Source: Rhyacophila brunnea (Eukaryota; Arthropoda; Insecta; Trichoptera; Rhyacophilidae). Taken from it: a stretch of 64,000 nt of DNA. The DNA lies in contig JAGYXB010001052.1 of assembly GCA_022495005.1 (NCBI GenBank), positions 1-64,000 of the forward strand. Reading direction: 5' to 3'. The notes beneath the pieces are model-generated. The model was not told the DNA's origin and ran no database searches. It saw only the letters and a program-made list of their open reading frames with translations. The position numbers were made by a program, and so were the translations under genes. Shown here one piece after another: positions 32,641 through 43,914 of the stretch. How positions within the stretch are numbered: the stretch's first letter is position 1; each line of letters starts with the position of its first letter.

Positions 32641-32944
32641 CGCGCAAGGGTATCGACTTTTAATCTTTGATGTCTCCCGCGAATCTTAGTGTACGTCCTG
32701 AGTGGCAGCGTTCGGCGCAGCGTTGAGCGTTTTGCGCAACTCACACATATAACCGTGTGTGAAAATGTTCGTAGACAATGTCTTTTTTTGGTTATACATT
32801 TATACGTTTGAGTTGCGCCGAACGCTGGCACTGAGGCCTCACACTTAGGGTTACTTGACTTTTGATATTCCTTAATGTTGTTAGGGCGCTCCGGCGTTCA
32901 GCCTCATCCCCTTCGTCTCTATGTTTTGGTCGCTGGTAAGGTTT

Positions 32945-33118
32945 CGCTTGATTCTACGTGGTGATGTTAGTTTTCGGTCCTTGATGAGGGCCGGGAGATG
33001 CAGCAGCCTCCAAGTCCAGGTGTTGTGCTTCGAATCCATTCTGTGGTGATGTTATTTTCCCGGTTCTTGATGAGGACCGGGAGAGGCTGCTGTCTTCAAG
33101 TCCAAGTGTTGTGGTGAG
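32945..33118 (+). repeat. Diverged tandem duplication, about 90-bp unit
   Basis: GTGGTGATGTTAGTTTTCGG, TCCTTGATGAGGGCCGGGAG, and CCTCCAAGTCCAGGTGTTGT are repeated as GTGGTGATGTTATTTTCCCG, TTCTTGATGAGGACCGGGAG and CTTCAAGTCCAAGTGTTGTG. Two units, no sustained reading frame in both. Function unknown. Confidence 0.7.
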
Positions 33119-34346
33119 AATAATTTTAAATTATTTAATTAAAAATAATTTTTAAGATTTTGAAAATTTGCGAGTTATTTTTCAAAATTAATAAGTAGTA
33201 ATAGCGTGGCGCACTCTTCGTTCGGCCACCGCATCCTCTTCTTTGCTTCGCGACGTGATCCGTTGTATCAGCGATCTTCATTCTTCTTATCGTCGGCGAT
33301 GGTGCGTCTTTCTTCTGGGTTTCCTTTTCTTCCACCCCTGTTGTGGGGTGTTTTCTTAGGGTTACACCGGTACGACCGCGTTATAAACAATCGAGTTGAA
33401 CGCGGACGTGGCGATGGATGTAGAGAATGGAGTGACCGTGTGATTGCCCCATGCGTGATGGTGTGAAGGAAGTACGTAGTAACTAGATATTTAGCAACTG
33501 CTCATTCATTCATTCATTTATTGATAACCACTGTTGCATTGGTTCTACTTCTACTTCTGCTCTCTGTTTTTTTTTCTGTGCCATACCCGTTATCGAATGT
33601 CGGGCGATGATTTCAACCATATTTTCCCTGCAGTGCTTGAGTGCAGATCTCAAACCTTAACTAAACCCTAACTCAAATGTTTAGCTAGGATGTTCTTTCT
33701 TGAATCTTCGGTCCAATTAAAAGATAAATGCAGTAGTGAATATAGGTATATCCTTCGCGATACCCTATCTATGATGTGAGCAAAGTATGCCATCTAGTTC
33801 TCAATTTTATATGGCCTTTATTAGCTTCGAAAACCCTTCGACATTCACAACTTTATCATTCCAGCTGATACTGAACATTCATCGTACATCCACATTTAGA
33901 AATATTCAAGGTTACTCTACTACGGTCCAACAAAATCCTTTTGTATCAAAGTTTTTTTCGTTTTATTAAGCTGGTGCATTTTTAATAACCCGTTTTTTAA
34001 AGTTCTACACGGCCTTGAAGGTAACGGAAAACATTAAGCAGGTAGATAATCATTCTGGTGACAGCGTAGTGGGCTTTTAAAAACGTGAATAAATAATATT
34101 ATTACTTTATTGTGTGGGGATTGAAAAAGAATTGTTGGGTCGATTTGACGGGCCCTAAAAGTAAACTGCGCATTAAAAGGTTCAAATTTCTGAACCCAGG
34201 TAAAATTTATAGGTACATAATGCAGTGTGATTATTATTATTAGTTTTATTCTTTCGAGCACAAATAAATCCTGCGGAGAATTCCTTGACAAGGTCAGGGG
34301 GAACCAATTAAAAAACATTTTGCAGTCTCAAATGCGAAAAGAAACA
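33119..34346. other. Unassigned
   Basis: A few CATT units at about 33506-33520. The 86-codon frame at 33206 has no recognised domain. Nothing else is supported. Confidence 0.4.
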
Positions 34347-34614
34347 TATCGTCTCTGTTCTGGCAGAACACACTAACTGGAGAATACTAGTTTTGAGTAA
34401 TTTGACTTTGAAGTTGTTAAAATGTTTGAAATGGTCTATCATGTGAGTTTATTAAGTAATCGTAAAAAGGATGACTTTAAAATAAAGACTGTGTATTTAT
34501 TAAGAAGGATTCCAGACGGTAAAATTTGAAATAAGGAACATTTTGGTATAACTAACTCAATATGTATTTTTTTCGAATTAGTGTCTTCTGCCAGAACAGT
34601 GACGATATTAGCAT
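34347..34614. mobile_element. Small inverted-repeat element (MITE-like)
   Basis: TATCGTCTCTGTTCTGGCAG + AACACACTAA on the left is inverted as TTAGTGTCTTCTGCCAGAAC + AGTGACGATA on the right (about 28 bp, three mismatches). 268 bp. No clear target duplication. Confidence 0.6.
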
Positions 34615-34716
34615 TTAATGAATTACAAGCTGAAAGCCCACTCAAAAGACGTAAGGTTAAAATTCTAAATACTTGTTACTTAATACTAAAATATCATCAA
34701 TTAAAATAAAACATAA

Positions 34717-34893
34717 TATGTAGGCAGTACGTATTCCACTTTTTTTTAATAATAACCATGACCGGTTTCGTTCGCTTCGGAGACATCGTCAACTACTGGT
34801 ATATAATATACAATAATGTAGATATTTACAATAACAAACTGAAGTAGACGAACCCGGTCCTGGTTATTAAAACCAAGTGGAGTACGCACCTAT
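34717..34893. mobile_element. Divergent fold-back with family E hairpin motif
   Basis: GTATTCCACTTTTTTTTAAT and AACCATGACCGGTTTCGTTC on the left are mirrored by GACGAACCCGGTCCTGGTTA and CCAAGTGGAGTACGC on the right. The left arm holds a family E motif on the minus strand (34764-34792). Layout matches 22287-22505. Confidence 0.65.
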
Positions 34894-36972
34894 AGCATTT
34901 AGTATTTTATTTTAATTTATATAATGTATTTCCACTAAGAATTGACAGTAATTAACACCATAAAAGAAGTTAATAAAATTTTACTTGACGAATAAGTCGC
35001 ACCACTTTTCGGGGCTCACGCGTATGCTGGCGTTTGTGGCGCTTCTAAAAAACGACAGGTGTAAAAAAGACATCGGACTATTTTGTATTATTGTTTGATT
35101 TCAAGGAGCACACCTCTCTGCCCGCATCTCACCCCATATCGGTGCAAGTGTATTATTTTTCAAGAAGTTTCTCATGAGATATCGAGAATCAAGATGAAAC
35201 CCTGATACCTACAAACAATATCGTCTATGAGCAGTCCAGTTGATCTAGTAGTTTTTTAAATTATAACCAAACAACTGGACAGCCACTCAAATTTTACAAT
35301 TGATTTAGAACCCATGTATTATAATAACTATGGGAGTTTAAATTCAGATTATACACCACGTTAACCATTAATAATATCGAAAGCTTTTGTTTACCTGCCC
35401 TGCGTTTTGTAAGGTGTTAGCGTGCTTTAAAAAACCCGTGTGTACCCTACCTAATCCGTTTCGTCTCAAATATTTGTCAAAAAATAATATTATGTAGGTA
35501 CAGTATTTTCCCATTTCAGAGATTAATAAATATAATCTAATATTATAAGAACAGATTTAGTTTGACGCGACCGATTCGTGTTTCCATTATTGGTTGGTGC
35601 TTGCGTGTTGGATCTATATATTTAGGGATATTTTAAAACCTATTTATAACAGGTACCTACCTACTTCCGCGCATTTTTCGTCTTCACACTTTATATTTAG
35701 ACACGAATTCATTTTATAAGTCTAGATTTATTCTTTTATGTTATATATTTTAAAAAGAAATTCCCTTTGATGGTGCCATACTGCCGCGTTTGAATAAGAA
35801 AATCCAGTGCCTGCCAAACTTTTTTATCTGATGTCCAGAGGACAGATAATAAATAGAATTCCGATAGGCTAATACCAATACAGTAAATTTTGACGTAACG
35901 TTTTAAATGTGGGAGTGTCCTACGAAAATGAAACACGCATTATAGACGTGCAATAGTGTGTGTAATACACCAATATTAAATGAGCGTCAATCCAATATGA
36001 CGTATTCTTGACACGTGTTTAAATTTATCCCGTATTCTTCATTACTCGAGATCGGTTGCCTGCTTCTCCTTACCCGTTGGGTATTTGAGTTCCAATTATT
36101 TCTGAGTTCCCTGGTGACGGCACATTGGGAAGGATGAATTCGTTTCCCGGCACCCCCCTAAAATCTCTCAAAAAAATTAACAAGTATACATACGTATGTA
36201 TAAAAAACAAAATCATTACATAATCATTTTATTAGTTAGTATGATGATTTTAAGAAAGAATTAAGTAGGTATGCCAAAACGCGGCTCTAAATTAGATAAA
36301 CAAACACGTTACTCCTAATATATTATCTATAATCATTCATGAGAACTAAATAAAGATAATTCACAAAGATATGACACTCCAAATGGCAATAGGGATTTAA
36401 TGGCTGTAGTTAGTACGTAGCTAATTGAGGATATTGACTCCAAACCAAAATACTGACAACTATAGCTCAGAAAATGAGGCTTTGTGCAATGGAAATTCAA
36501 GCCTATTAACTTTTTTCCACTGTTAAAGATTGACGACTAACTCGTACATTCGACTATCAAAGTGATGCAGAGGTTTTCTTCTGCCTTTGTTTGAGGAAGC
36601 GTCTACGCCTGGGAGTTAATCAAGCGGTTAGTTTTTCAACTTTCCTGGTCCACAGATTTGTCTGAGAAAGATTTCAATTTTACAGTAATTTTATGATATT
36701 TTCTCTCTTCCGCAGCACACAGTTTGGCAGACACTAATCTAGACTAATGTGTTTGTAACATAGTCTGAGATAAGAAATTATTTTTATAGACCGATAAATT
36801 CGTGGTTAAAGCTTTGATATGGGTCCATTTAAATAGAAATTGAAAGAATGTGTATCGTATACAAAACGACATTTAAATATACGGAAAACGATTGCAACAC
36901 TTTAACAAGAGGGTGTGTACGTAGGTGTATTTAATACACAAATAATTAAAAAAAATATACTGAATGTAACAG
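34894..36972. other. Two kilobases without supported features
   Basis: 36000-36040 (CGTATTCTTGACACGTGTTT, then AAATTTATCCCGTAT) resembles 30510-30550, a weak dispersed repeat. No gene or element ends were recognised otherwise. Confidence 0.4.
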
Positions 36973-37542
36973 CAATAGTGGCAAAGGGTGGAGGTAGGAT
37001 GTTATGATCCGCCATAAATAGTGCACAATAAACTTTGTTAATCACACGTATTTGTTTTTATTGAACAAATAAGACTACAATTTACAGAAGGCATTGGTTA
37101 GTTTTTTAAATTCAAATAAACACTATGAAAACCAAGTTATAATAGTCAAAATATACTCATCTATCTATAAAATATCAAAAATTAAATCATAAATAACTTT
37201 AAATATTTTTTATTTATTATAGTTTGGTTTAGGCAGGGCGTAATGAATTAAAAAAATGAACCAAAAATATGCGTAATATGACGTATACGTCTAAAACCAA
37301 CGAAAACCAATGAATGAATATGAATGAAAAAGTGTGCACAATTTTATCGTATCGCCCAAAATATACCAGAACTATTATGGTTTGGTTTAGACAGGGTTTA
37401 ATTGATTTTTAAAAGATAACCAATACCATCTACCTGTAAAGTGTAGTCTTAGTTCAATAAAAACAAATACGTATGTCTAACAAATTTTAATGTGCACTTT
37501 TTATGACGGATTATAACAGCCTACCTCCACCCATCGCTACCG
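36973..37542. mobile_element. MITE family A, copy 2
   Basis: Left end CAATAGTGGCAAAGGGTGGA; right end CCTACCTCCACCCATCGCTA. Shares GATCCGCCATAAATAGTGCA and the internal GGTTTGGTTTAGGCAGGG-type blocks with the other copies. Flanks show no good 8-bp match. Confidence 0.8.
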
Positions 37543-37778
37543 GTATGCTGGTATATTAATTGCAGAAAGATATTCATCAAATTAAAGATTTTTCAATTGA
37601 CTTAAGGTCGGACATTGATACAAGCAACCTAAACGTCCATAAAACATGCGCAGGATATCGCGTTAGATAATACCTACTGATGCACACAAATGAATTTGAA
37701 TACTTAGTGCAATTTAACGGTATATTACTTGGATACATATTCACCTTTGTCGTTTATTACCACGTTTTTATTAGCTCG

Positions 37779-37852
37779 TATTCTTGTTTGTCCGGTACAG
37801 ATTTTTTCTTGTGTGTCCAGTACAAATTTTTTCTCGTTTGTCCAAGATTTGT
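37779..37852 (+). repeat. Short tandem repeat, about 27-bp unit
   Basis: TCTTGTTTGTCCGGTACAGA, TCTTGTGTGTCCAGTACAAA and TCTCGTTTGTCCAAGATTTG follow one another with T-rich spacers, three diverged units. Confidence 0.65.
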
Positions 37853-38201
37853 ATTGGACGATTGAAGATTTTTAATTAACTACCCGACTAGCTAGACATT
37901 TGAAAATTTTAGAATATATCAGAACACGACGACAATGCATTCTTTTAATACTTTTGGCCATCTTTAAGCAGAATTGAATTCATTTTCAGGTAATTCTGTT
38001 TTGCATGTTTCGGAAAAAAATCGTTAATAGTAATATTTACTACTCACTATTATTGGTTGCTAAGTGGGTTCTAGTAACTAAATTAATAATATATACGTGC
38101 GTTACTATGGAAATCAATATGAAATGTCACATTGGCATTTCAGTATTCTATAATATTTATTCAGTATTTCTATCAAGTACAAAAAAACGTTTTTATTAAT
38201 A

Positions 38202-39502
38202 CGAGGGTGGGTCAATAATTCCTTAGAAAAAAGCATTAAAACAGGTTTTATTTTGTATTTTTTTTTTATTTCTCAACATAATTTCCTTGGAGCTCAATAC
38301 ACTTGGTTAGACGTTTCTCAATTTTTTTTAAACCGTCAGAAAAATAAGTTTTCGGAAGGTCCTCAAAATAAGCATTTGTCCGATCGATGACTTCTTCATT
38401 TGAAAAAAAACGTTGTCCACTTAGCCATTTTTAAGTTTGGGAAAAGGAAAAAGTCACTGGGGGCTAAATCTGGCGAATACGGTGGGTGGTCGACCAATTC
38501 GAACTTCAATTCTTCAATTTTAGCCATTGATCGTAAAACATGTGTGAACACGGGCATTGTCCTGATGAAAGAGGATTTTTTTCCTGTTTAAATGAGGCCG
38601 TTTTTCTTCAATTTTGTTTTTTAGCTGGTCCAATAAAGATGCATAATAATCCCCTGTTATTGTTTTTCCTTTTTCCAAATAGTCAACGAAAATAATTTCA
38701 CGTGCATCCCAAAAATACAGTAGCCATAACCTTACCAGCTGATTTTACGGTTTTCGCTCTCTTTGGACATGGTTCGCCTTTCGCAATCCACTGCTTTGAC
38801 TGTTCTTTCGTCTCGGGAGTATAGTGGTGTATCCATGTTTCATCTACAGTCACAAAGCGACGAAAAAATTCATCCGGATTGCGTTGCACGAGCGACAACA
38901 GGGCTTTAGAGGCCACCACCCTATTGCGTTTATTGTCGATTGTGAGCAAACGCGGCACCCATCTTGCAGAAATTTTTTTCATGCCCAATTTGTCATGTAA
39001 AATAGAAATGACGCTACCTTTGAGATCCCTGTAACCTCAATTATCTCACTCAACTTTAATCTTCGGTCAATTAACACCATATCGTGGATTTTATTGATCA
39101 TTTCTGGTGTAGTCACCTCTACAGGACGTCTTGAGCGTGGTTCATCCTTTGTTGATGTACGACCACGTTTAAATTCATTTTACCAGTTATAAATAGTTGC
39201 AAATGAAGGAGCAGATATGCCGTGAACTAAATCCAACTCATTTTTTATTTCCTTTGCTGTTAACCCTTTTATATTAAAATGTTTAATAACAGCTCTAAAC
39301 TCAATTTTCTCCATTTTCCATTTTTCCATTTTCACAAGCAAATTTTTTTTTTAAATGTACGAGAAACACACAACAACCCGACCAATCTGATTGAAACTTC
39401 GCAGCATACTGAATCGGTAGTGCCGCTGCATGAAAACAAACCGCTTGCAGTACTAGTCGCGCCACCTGTCGGCTTTTCTAAGGACTTATTGACCCACCCT
39501 CG
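38202..39502 (-). mobile_element. mariner element, copy 1
   Basis: A 1301-bp element flanked by TA at 38200-38201 and 39503-39504. The inverted ends begin CGAGGGTGGGTCAATAA and run about 29 bp with one or two mismatches. The transposase lies on the minus strand. It is closely similar to the element at 57434-58732, in opposite orientation and 18 kb away. Confidence 0.93.
38266..39329 (-). pseudogene. mariner transposase, frameshifted copy
   Basis: The longest frame (38698-38988) covers the middle: KISARWVPRLLTIDNKRNRV, VTVDETWIHHYTPETKE (first catalytic Asp) and GEPCPKRAK. One extra T in the VMATVF region (about 38706-38711) ends it. A one-base deletion near 39022 separates it from the N-terminal helix-turn-helix part. 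The second catalytic Asp codon is intact at 38559-38561 (GAC, minus strand, HQDNAR), unlike in the other copy, and the DD34D third Asp follows in APSDF. The family cuts and pastes at TA. This copy cannot encode the whole protein. Confidence 0.9.
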
Positions 39503-39504
39503 TA

Positions 39505-40204
39505 CATAGAATTGTCATGTTTATATGATTCAACAGAAAATTTATAAAAGTGGTATATAAGAAGTTCTTTTTATCTTGTAATTATTTATATACTTAGATT
39601 ATAGAAAATGTACATATTATATTTGTTGGGTGTAGAGTTCAGTAAGAAACAGGTGGCGTCCTTTGGTCCTTATTTTCGGAATTGTTGAGCACTACATACA
39701 TAAGTACTATGTTTGGGGAAGCTCTTTCCTTTCACAAAAACCCGGCAGGTAAAATTTACCGTATTATTTATTTCATAAAAGAGAGTAAGGTATCTTTGGC
39801 CGCTAGAAAAACGCACGTTTCTCAGCAATAGAACAAACAAATAATAATAACAGGTACCTATCTCGATCAGAGCCCTTTCAGATTAGATTGGGCACGCAAT
39901 GTATGGAAAAGGGAGTTTCATAATATATATATATATATATTATATTACTGTTATATATATAAAATAAAACCTTTCAAATACTGTGTTCTTGAGGATATAC
40001 CTATATAGGTATACACATTTTGCGTAACTCAGTCACTTGGGTGAATGCTTTTAAAGGATTATCAGAGTTTTAGTTGTACGTGTATTTTCTTTTAGTAGAA
40101 AATTCTCAATAAAGTGTTCGTTCGGGCGTTTTATTCCAAGATCAAACATCATATAACGGAAAATGTATGGACCTAGCAGTGTTACCCGGCGCTGCCCGGG
40201 AGTG
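39505..40204. other. Unassigned, with TA microsatellite
   Basis: Holds an AT dinucleotide run at 39923-39960 and a GC-rich string ACCCGGCGCTGCCCGGGAG at 40184-40202 that abuts the truncated family A element. No gene is supported. Confidence 0.4.
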
Positions 40205-40729
40205 GAATGGTTTAATATTTGAAAATAAAAATTCTACGTATTTGTTTTCATTGAAATAATACTACAATGTACGTGTTGGTTAGTTTTTAAAATTAAATTA
40301 AACCCTGCGAAAACCAAGCCATGATGGATAATAATAAAAAAACAGTCGTCTATCTGTAAAATATCTAAAATTATACAATTAAATCATACATAACTTTGAA
40401 TATTTTATAGATAGAATAATATTTTTTATCTATTATAGTTTGGTTTAGGCAGGGCTTAATGAATTAAAAAAGTTAACCTACAATATGACGTGTAATATGC
40501 ATTATTAATCCAACGAAAACAAATAAGCATAAGTGAAAATGTATGCACAATTTTGTCATCACCCAAAATATACCAAAACCATTATGGTTTGGCTTAGGCA
40601 GGGTTTAATTGATTTTTACATTCTGTAAATTGTAGTCTTAGTTCAATAAAAAAACAAATACAACTAACAAACTTTAATGTGCACTTTTTATGGCGGATCT
40701 TAACAGCCTACCTCCACCCTTCGCTACTG
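40205..40729. mobile_element. MITE family A, 5'-truncated copy 3
   Basis: The right end TTATGGCGGATCTTAACAGC + CTACCTCCACCCTTCGCTAC + TG is well preserved. On the left the similarity starts only at TACGTATTTGTTTTCATTGA (about 40236), so the CAGTAGCG terminus is missing. Confidence 0.75.
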
Positions 40730-41595
40730 CTCTTCTCTGTGCCATAATGTCTAACTAAAGCGACTTACGATTCCATTTTTATTATAAATGTGATCCTTAA
40801 GGTATCGAATCCCTGATGTAGACGTTCATTAATAATAGTGTTTACATACAAAGAATTAAAAAAAAAATCAATAAAACGACATAGGTAGGTACTACCCTAA
40901 CAAACAACTATTGTTATCTCATATTATACCGATAAGCAACATTGTTGCTATCGAGTCTTGCATTGATATTTACAAAATTTAGAATATAATAGACTGCGTT
41001 TTTATTAAATAGATAATAAATTATTATCTGTGTAAAATACACAGAATGTATTCTCGAGAAAGCACTTAAATTATAAGATAGTAATTAAAAAAGAAATTTA
41101 GAATGCATGAACCACTTGTCTGAGCAGTAAATCACTAAAAACAGATGTTGAAATGAATGTCTCGAGACATCCTGTCTTATGAATGAATACTGTTTGTTTT
41201 ATCAGTTAGCTATTTCATGGTTTTTAACTTTGTAAGAGATAATGCACTTGTTATCTGCGATGGAATTCCTGGCATTTGTGTAGTTATTTTAACTAACTAA
41301 TAATAATTATTATACTTTGTTGTGGACGTCGAGCGAGCTGAAATCAATCGTGGCTAAACGGAATGTGAAATAAATTCAATTTCATTGCGATTTAACGGTA
41401 GATATTATGTCTAACCCTCGTCTCTTTCGACACATCAGGGTTTAAGAGATTTTTGTACTTATCAATAATTTTGTCAGATATTTAGTATGTGGCAGCTGCC
41501 CTGTTATACTAGTAGTAACAATGCAATGCAAATAATGATTAATAGACAACGATATCGATAATGGAGGTATTTTTAAACATATATAATATAATATA
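40730..41595. other. Unassigned AT-rich sequence
   Basis: No gene or repeat was recognised. Confidence 0.4.
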
Positions 41596-41968
41596 CTGCC
41601 CTTCTAAGGAAGAAGGCAGTAACTCGCAAAATTTGTGAAATTGAGTTATGAATGCAATCCGTTGGGTTATTTTGAAAACTCACTTTAAAATCAGTATTAT
41701 CACTAAAATACCGTTAAAATCCTTGAAAAAATAGACATCTTCTAAAATAATACATTTTTTAAGCAAAAAGGCAGTTAATTGCACCTATTCATTGCAGTCA
41801 CTGCTTGTTAATTATTACTTCGTTTGTATTTTAACATCCTACTAATAAAAATGACCACCGTTTTTTATTAATATACAGTAGGTACTAAAGTTTGAGAAAA
41901 AACACATTATGTCATTTAACTCGAAAGTGTGCGAGAGTCAGTTACTGCCTTCTTCCTTAGAAAGGCAG
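41596..41968. mobile_element. TA-flanked MITE
   Basis: A 373-bp element between TA at 41594-41595 and 41969-41970. The ends CTGCCCTTCTAAGGAAGAAG + GCAGTAACT are inverted at the right as AGTTACTGCCTTCTTCCTTA + GAAAGGCAG, nearly perfect over about 30 bp. TA targeting fits a Tc1/mariner-type origin. No coding capacity. Confidence 0.88.
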
Positions 41969-42205
41969 TATATCGAAAACACAGCGAAATCAATCGTTGT
42001 CAATCAATTATTTGTAAGGTTAGGTAGGTATCATTCTTGAGTTCATGAATTTTACCAACATCGGCTATGAAAATTGCTGCTGTTCCCGCCTGGCTTCCAG
42101 TAAATAGACTTGTACCGTTCATTGATATGACTATGTTTCCAAGTCCATATTTTTGTTCCGGTGTGCCAACTAATTTGGTAGAGTAAAAACATTACATACA
42201 CCCAA

Positions 42206-42765
42206 GATGGCAGTGGGGCCCAAGCGTCGGCCTATAACGTCGTGGGTCTCAGGTCAGAATCCTGGGTCTAACAAGTACCTACACATATTGTTTTTTCAGT
42301 GTATGAGTCAGAGCATGGACCTAATAATAGTAACTAACAACAATTTCTCATAAAAATCCTGTTAAGACGATACATCAGTGAAACGGCAAATAATTTTCAA
42401 CTATAGGCGCGACGAAATTTTGAACTCGCTGGCATTCGGAGAGAGATAGTCGACCTGGGAACACGTAAATTTGTTTCGTGATGGCGACGGGGGTATTAAT
42501 TCTTAAATCATGTAAAGATGACTAAAACCGTTATCCATTTACTTGAAAAAGAAAACATGTCAATGAATATATTATTATTGTTACTAATAGAACAATAAAC
42601 AGAACATTAAATGGACGCATGTTGGATTTATATGACAAATTATATTTCGGTCGGCATGCGTCATTTGCACCCGCGATCTTTTTAGACCGTGCCTCAACTG
42701 AGGCCTTAATACAAACCTCCACTCCGTGGAGGCCCATATGATCATAATAGGATCGGACATGTAAA
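42206..42765 (+). repeat. tRNA-derived SINE family A, copy 3, split by a MITE
   Basis: The head and body (42206-42365, including GGTCAGAATCCTGGGTCTAA and CAATTTCTCATAAAAATCCT) and the 3' part (TACAAACCTCCACTCCGTGG, GGCCCATATGATCATAATAG, GGATCGGACATG; 42710-42765) are separated by the TTAA element at 42366-42705. The uninterrupted copy at 63247 reads CTGTTAATACAAACCTC at the same place, giving the exact insertion point. Confidence 0.88.
42366..42705 (+). mobile_element. TTAA-flanked MITE family C, copy 2, inside a SINE
   Basis: 340 bp between TTAA at 42362-42365 and 42706-42709. The ends are GACGATACATCAGTGAAACG and CTCAACTGAGGCC. The interior has GATGGCGACGGGGGTATTAA, AATGGACGCATGTTGGATTT and GGTCGGCATGCGTC. 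TTAA duplication is the hallmark of piggyBac-type transposition. The termini do not show the classical CCCTAGAA start, so the family assignment is an inference from the target site. Confidence 0.88.
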
Positions 42766-43331
42766 AAAAACAGTACCAAATCAACAAATGCACCTAGTAA
42801 GACATTATGGTGTCTTATTACTAATTTATCTGTACTGCCAGGTTAAAAACTTGGGTTCTCATTTCACCAAAATCAAAAACTTAGCAGGGCAGTAATATAT
42901 CAACCGTTTTTTTTTACTGATCCGTTGATTTAACATACTGTCCCTAATGTAAGTAGGTTTATTTCCTAATATTCAATATAAATATACAATCTACGAATCG
43001 ACGAGACGCCACTTAATTAAACATTATGTAAATCTATAGGTATTATTCATTGTATTGGCTACTCAGTTTATTAGTACTATTACGGACTGTGTACTCAGCT
43101 AATGTGTGTATACTGTTGTCGTGTTTGATACGAGCTATTAAAGCTTCAGATAAAAAATAATAATGTAAGTATTAGTAAGTAATGTCGCCCCACCCCTTCA
43201 GCTGTGCATGACAAATAATCAGGGATTCACAAACTGAGGTTCGGGCAGTCATGAGCGTTGAATCAGTCAAGTTTTTCAATCGGATCGGATTTAAGCGCAC
43301 GCCAGATTGCTATATATAGGTCATAGGTTAA

Positions 43332-43914
43332 GGCTATACCTCAGTTGAGGCATGGTCTAAAAAGATCGTGGCTAGGCGATGCGCGGATTGCGGGTCGCGG
43401 GTGCAAATGACGCATGCCGAACGAAATATAATTTGTCATATAAATCCAACATGCGTTCATTTAATGTTGTTTATTGTTCTATTAGTAAAACAAAAAGAAA
43501 TTCTTTCTTAACTTTCTTCTTTAAGCACTACGGTGCATGGTTGCAGCATCAGTCCCGTGCGTCTCCGTCTCGGGACGGAATGAGCACTTAAAATCACTTC
43601 TTTCAGACACGTTTAAAGCGTCATAGAAAGCGGCCGTGCATATCCACGACTGTGCATATATGACGGGTAGTGGTGTGCACTTTTTTGTTCTATTAGTAAC
43701 AATAATAATATATTCATTGACATGTTTTCTTTTTCAAGTAAATGGGTAACGTTTTTAGTCATCTTTACACGATTTAGGAGTTAATACCCCCGTCGCCATC
43801 ACGAAACAAATTGACGTATTCACACCTCGACGTTCGCTCTCCGAATGCCAGCGAGTCCAAAATTTCGTCGCGCCTATAGTTGAAAATTATTCGCCGTTTC
43901 ACTGATGTATCGTC
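43332..43914 (-). mobile_element. TTAA MITE family C, copy 3, split by a 196-bp insert
   Basis: Begins after TTAA (43328-43331) with GGCTATACCTCAGTTGAGGC. It runs through TGCGGGTCGCGGGTGCAAAT, is broken at 43489-43684, then continues to CGTTTCACTGATGTATCGTC. The distal TTAA has been lost. It lies in opposite orientation to the copy at 42366-42705, so the two form a large inverted pair. Confidence 0.85.
43489..43684. mobile_element. 196-bp insertion with 15-bp target duplication
   Basis: TTGTTCTATTAGTAA is present at 43474-43488 and again at 43685-43699. The other family C copies have it only once, so the insert and its boundaries are certain. The insert contains GGTGCATGGTTGCAGCATCA and GTGCGTCTCCGTCTCGGGAC and no long inverted ends. 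A 15-bp duplication suggests target-primed retroposition (a short SINE or truncated LINE), but I do not recognise the family. Confidence 0.85.
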
